NCBI GenBank assembly: GCA_040376995.1
Contig: JBEIPP010000145.1
Span: forward strand, 1 to 7,840
Direction: 5' to 3'
Length of the DNA: 7,840 nt
From: UBA4416 sp040376995
Lineage (GTDB): Bacteria > Bacteroidota > Bacteroidia > B-17B0 > Aurantibacillaceae
Position 1 is the stretch's first letter; each line of letters opens with the position of its first letter. The notes beneath the pieces were generated by a model that saw only the letters and a list, made by a program, of their open reading frames with translations, did no database searches and was not told the DNA's origin. This document shows, piece by piece, positions 6,640-7,840 of the stretch. The position numbers and the translations under genes are program-made.

Positions 6640-7542
6640 ATGAAGATGTTTAAACTTTATTTGTTCATATTAATTTTGATTTCAGGCGCTGTAATTTCAC
6701 AAAATGCAAAGAAACGCGCCAAAAATAATCCTATTGAAAATTCAAAAGATTATTCACGAGAACATTTTAAAGATTTTAAACTTATTACAGACATGATGGA
6801 TTCTGTGAAAAAAATCAATTATTTACGGTTTCAAATGAAGTCTATAGAGCGCATTGAAACAGGGTATTCTACAGCAAGCACTAAAATTAAATTACAAATT
6901 CATCCAAGAAAATCTTATTTAGTAAATCCTGAAAAAAAATTAGAGGTGCTATATAATGAAGGAGAGCAAAATAATAAAGCTGTTGTTAAACCTCATGTAT
7001 TTCCGTATTTCACAATGTTGTTGGAGCCCAGAGGAAATTTAATGAGAAAAAATCAACATTTTACTATATTAGAATTAGGCTTTGAATTCACGGTAAGAAC
7101 AATAGCAATTGCACTTAGTAAGGAAAAAGACCAAATAGCAAAACATTTATCATACATAGGTAAAGTTGAAAAAAACAAATTGATGTGTTACTTATTAACG
7201 TATGAAAACCTATCTTTTTCATACAATGATTATGTCGTACAAAATAAAGAAACAGTATCAAGCATTGCTGCAAAATTTACAGTAAATGATTATATGTTGA
7301 GATGCAAAAACAAATTATATGATGATTACGGCTATTTAAAAAAAGGATCTAAAATTAAAATACCAAATTTTTACTGCAAAAAAGCTATATTTTATGTGGA
7401 TGAAAAAACAATGTTGCCTATTAGTATTAGTATTTATGACGAAGTAGGCTTGTTTGAAAGCTATGATTTTTCTGACTTAGAAGTCAATAAGCCTATACCC
7501 GCTATTGAATTCACAAGAAATTACAAAGACTATGGTTTTTAG
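6640..7542 (+). CDS. Exported DUF1571-like (LolA-type fold) protein with an inserted LysM-like module
   Basis: From ATG 6640 the product has 300 residues. Residues 1-20 form a signal peptide (MKMFKLYLF, hydrophobic core, then AVIS/Q). I prefer this ATG because TTG 6604 would put twelve polar residues before the signal. After a basic linker, residues 48-190 and 246-285 resemble DUF1571: alternating strands, KLQIHPRKSYLVNP (84-97), then FYVDEKTMLPISISIYDEVG (251-270) and ESYDFSDLEVN (273-283). The last two match the usual 'D..t.lP....yd..G.l.e.Y.y.dl.vN' ending of LolA/DUF1571-like lipid-binding folds. Between them, residues 198-242 (YVVQNKETVSSIAAKF ... LKKGSKIKIP) follow the LysM pattern, a peptidoglycan-binding module. 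C222 and C246 flank the module's second half and could pair. A periplasmic role at the cell wall or in lipid handling is inferred; no enzyme activity is visible. Confidence 0.8.
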   Translation: MKMFKLYLFILILISGAVISQNAKKRAKNNPIENSKDYSREHFKDFKLITDMMDSVKKINYLRFQMKSIERIETGYSTASTKIKLQIHPRKSYLVNPEKKLEVLYNEGEQNNKAVVKPHVFPYFTMLLEPRGNLMRKNQHFTILELGFEFTVRTIAIALSKEKDQIAKHLSYIGKVEKNKLMCYLLTYENLSFSYNDYVVQNKETVSSIAAKFTVNDYMLRCKNKLYDDYGYLKKGSKIKIPNFYCKKAIFYVDEKTMLPISISIYDEVGLFESYDFSDLEVNKPIPAIEFTRNYKDYGF

Positions 7543-7651
7543 TAGTTGATTGCTAAATTTAAAACACAAAACTCCACATATCTGCAAGCCCTGCAATTTT
7601 TTATTTTTTTTGTTTACCAGATTCGCTACCGCATTTACATTTACTCTAATC
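7543..7651. other. Non-coding, low-complexity spacer after the DUF1571/LysM gene
   Basis: The whole 7543-7840 stretch has no convincing gene. An open frame across 7546-7737 has low-complexity Phe- and Ile-rich content expected of translated poly-T and matches no family I know. This first part holds T-rich runs, a near-tandem CTGCAAGCC/CTGCAA (about 7581-7595) and a tandem ATTTAC pair (7633-7644). The sequence around 7574-7600, read on the minus strand as GCAGGGCTTGCAGATATG, is less A/T-rich than its surroundings and could be the edge of a dispersed repeat, but I cannot show this. The rest of the stretch holds a terminator-like hairpin and a large inverted repeat. Confidence 0.6.
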
Positions 7652-7680
7652 AACATTGGATTTTTTCAATGTTTTTTTTT
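7652..7680 (+). terminator. Probable Rho-independent terminator
   Basis: AACATTG (7652-7658) and CAATGTT (7667-7673) form a perfect 7-bp stem around an 8-nt T-rich loop, and the stem runs directly into a long T tract ending at 7680. It lies 110 nt after the stop of the exported-protein gene and is oriented to end that transcript. The stem is A/T-rich and therefore weak, but the uninterrupted T tract is typical. No T tract follows on the minus strand. Confidence 0.6.
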
Positions 7681-7730
7681 GTAAAGCAGCTGCAAATTTT
7701 ACCCAGATTATGCATTAGGAATCGTAATGA

Positions 7731-7837
7731 GAGTTGAAAGCTTAATAAAACAGACACTTTTTTGACTGAAGCATAGTAACCACTATGATGAAGGAGAAAA
7801 AGTGGCAAAGCGTTCTGTTTTGAAGAGGTTTCAGCTC
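7731..7837. repeat. 107-bp imperfect inverted repeat forming one long stem-loop
   Basis: Four nested helices share one axis. P1 is GAGTTGAAA (7731-7739) with TTTCAGCTC (7829-7837), eight Watson-Crick pairs and one G.T. P2 is AAAACAGA (7747-7754) with TCTGTTTT (7814-7821), perfect. P3 is CACTTTTT (7755-7762) with AAAAAGTG (7797-7804), perfect and contiguous with P2 on the 5' side. P4 is CATAGT (7772-7777) with ACTATG (7782-7787), closing an AACC loop. A 9-nt bulge, GCAAAGCGT (7805-7813), lies only on the 3' side. The 9x9 loop between P3 and P4 can be read as tandem G.A/A.G, C-G, T-A, tandem G.A/A.G, A-T, an arrangement familiar from structured RNA. It starts 51 nt after the terminator-like T tract and nearly reaches the window end, so the element may extend further. 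A structured RNA or a palindromic mobile repeat are both possible. Confidence 0.75.
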
Positions 7838-7840
7838 GTA

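Noticed and set aside
7546..7737. 63-residue open frame after the exported-protein gene.
   Set aside because: Its translation is low-complexity Phe/Ile from poly-T tracts, it spans the terminator hairpin, and it has no family resemblance.
7766..7792. Box D-like CTGA and box C-like ATGATGA forming a kink-turn.
   Set aside because: The pairing leaves a symmetric 2x2 gap rather than the 3-nt one-sided bulge of a kink-turn, and C/D RNAs are not expected in bacteria.
7788..7823. Eleven-codon ORF starting ATG AAG GAG inside the long stem-loop (MKEKKWQSVLF), as a leader peptide.
   Set aside because: It is very short, its bases are fully explained by the stem pairing, and nothing downstream is visible to be controlled by it.
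7731..7837. Integron attC site or classical retron msr-msd.
   Set aside because: No RYYYAAC/GTTRRRY core boxes at the ends. The structure is a single stem-loop without a separate msr hairpin, although AGC does follow the outer left arm, and no reverse transcriptase or integrase gene is visible.
7802..7840. GTG-initiated frame (MAKRSVLKRFQLV...) running off the window, preceded by AAGGAG.
   Set aside because: The SD-like site is part of the P3-P4 loop, Bacteroidota rarely depend on such sites, and thirteen codons are too few to support a gene.
7742..7840. Minus-strand open frame of about 32 codons entering from the right edge, possibly a transposase C-terminus.
   Set aside because: No recognisable motif; it lies across a near-palindrome, where open frames on both strands can arise by chance.

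Overview
The window looks like a chromosomal segment of a low-GC member of the Bacteroidota, most likely Flavobacteriales or a near relative. The reasons are the strong A/T bias, tightly packed genes with few Shine-Dalgarno sites, and a typical gene set: KdsB of lipopolysaccharide synthesis, a bacterial GH3-family adenylating enzyme, a PolX-like protein with HhH and PHP domains, an outer-membrane-type protein resembling the 'polymorphic toxin type 23' family, and a DUF1571-like exported protein. The assignment to phylum is an inference from these families; no rRNA or other marker gene is present.

Layout. Positions 2-4150 hold a plus-strand operon that enters from the left: the C-terminal part of an unrecognised protein, then ispD (MEP isoprenoid pathway), a PolX/PHP protein whose polymerase palm looks catalytically degenerate, and a GH3-type acyl-adenylating enzyme. 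Junctions are 1 nt apart, a 7-nt overlap and 0 nt. Positions 4151-4364 separate the convergent operons and carry a 148-bp nested inverted-repeat element made of small GC-rich hairpins.

Positions 6553-4365 (minus strand) hold kdsB, aroK and a signal-peptide-bearing predicted outer-membrane beta-barrel protein, again with a 1-nt overlap and direct abutment. An 86-bp divergent promoter region (6554-6639) contains a perfect tandem 10-bp repeat. It also serves a plus-strand exported protein (6640-7542) that appears to be a DUF1571/LolA-like fold with a LysM-like module inserted near its C-terminus.

Positions 7543-7840 have no convincing gene. They hold a plausible Rho-independent terminator and, at the very end, a long imperfect inverted repeat (7731-7837) with about 30 Watson-Crick pairs and two tandem G.A steps. 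It could be a structured RNA or a palindromic mobile repeat. Its P2 arms share terminal sequence with the 148-bp element (AACAG on the left, AGCGTTCTGTT on the right), so the two may belong to one dispersed repeat family.

Together the genes are mainly envelope and precursor housekeeping functions: isoprenoid precursors for the lipid carrier and quinones, KDO activation, shikimate pathway, outer-membrane and periplasmic proteins. The most unexplained material lies in the two non-coding repeat structures, the degenerate PolX and the LysM insertion.
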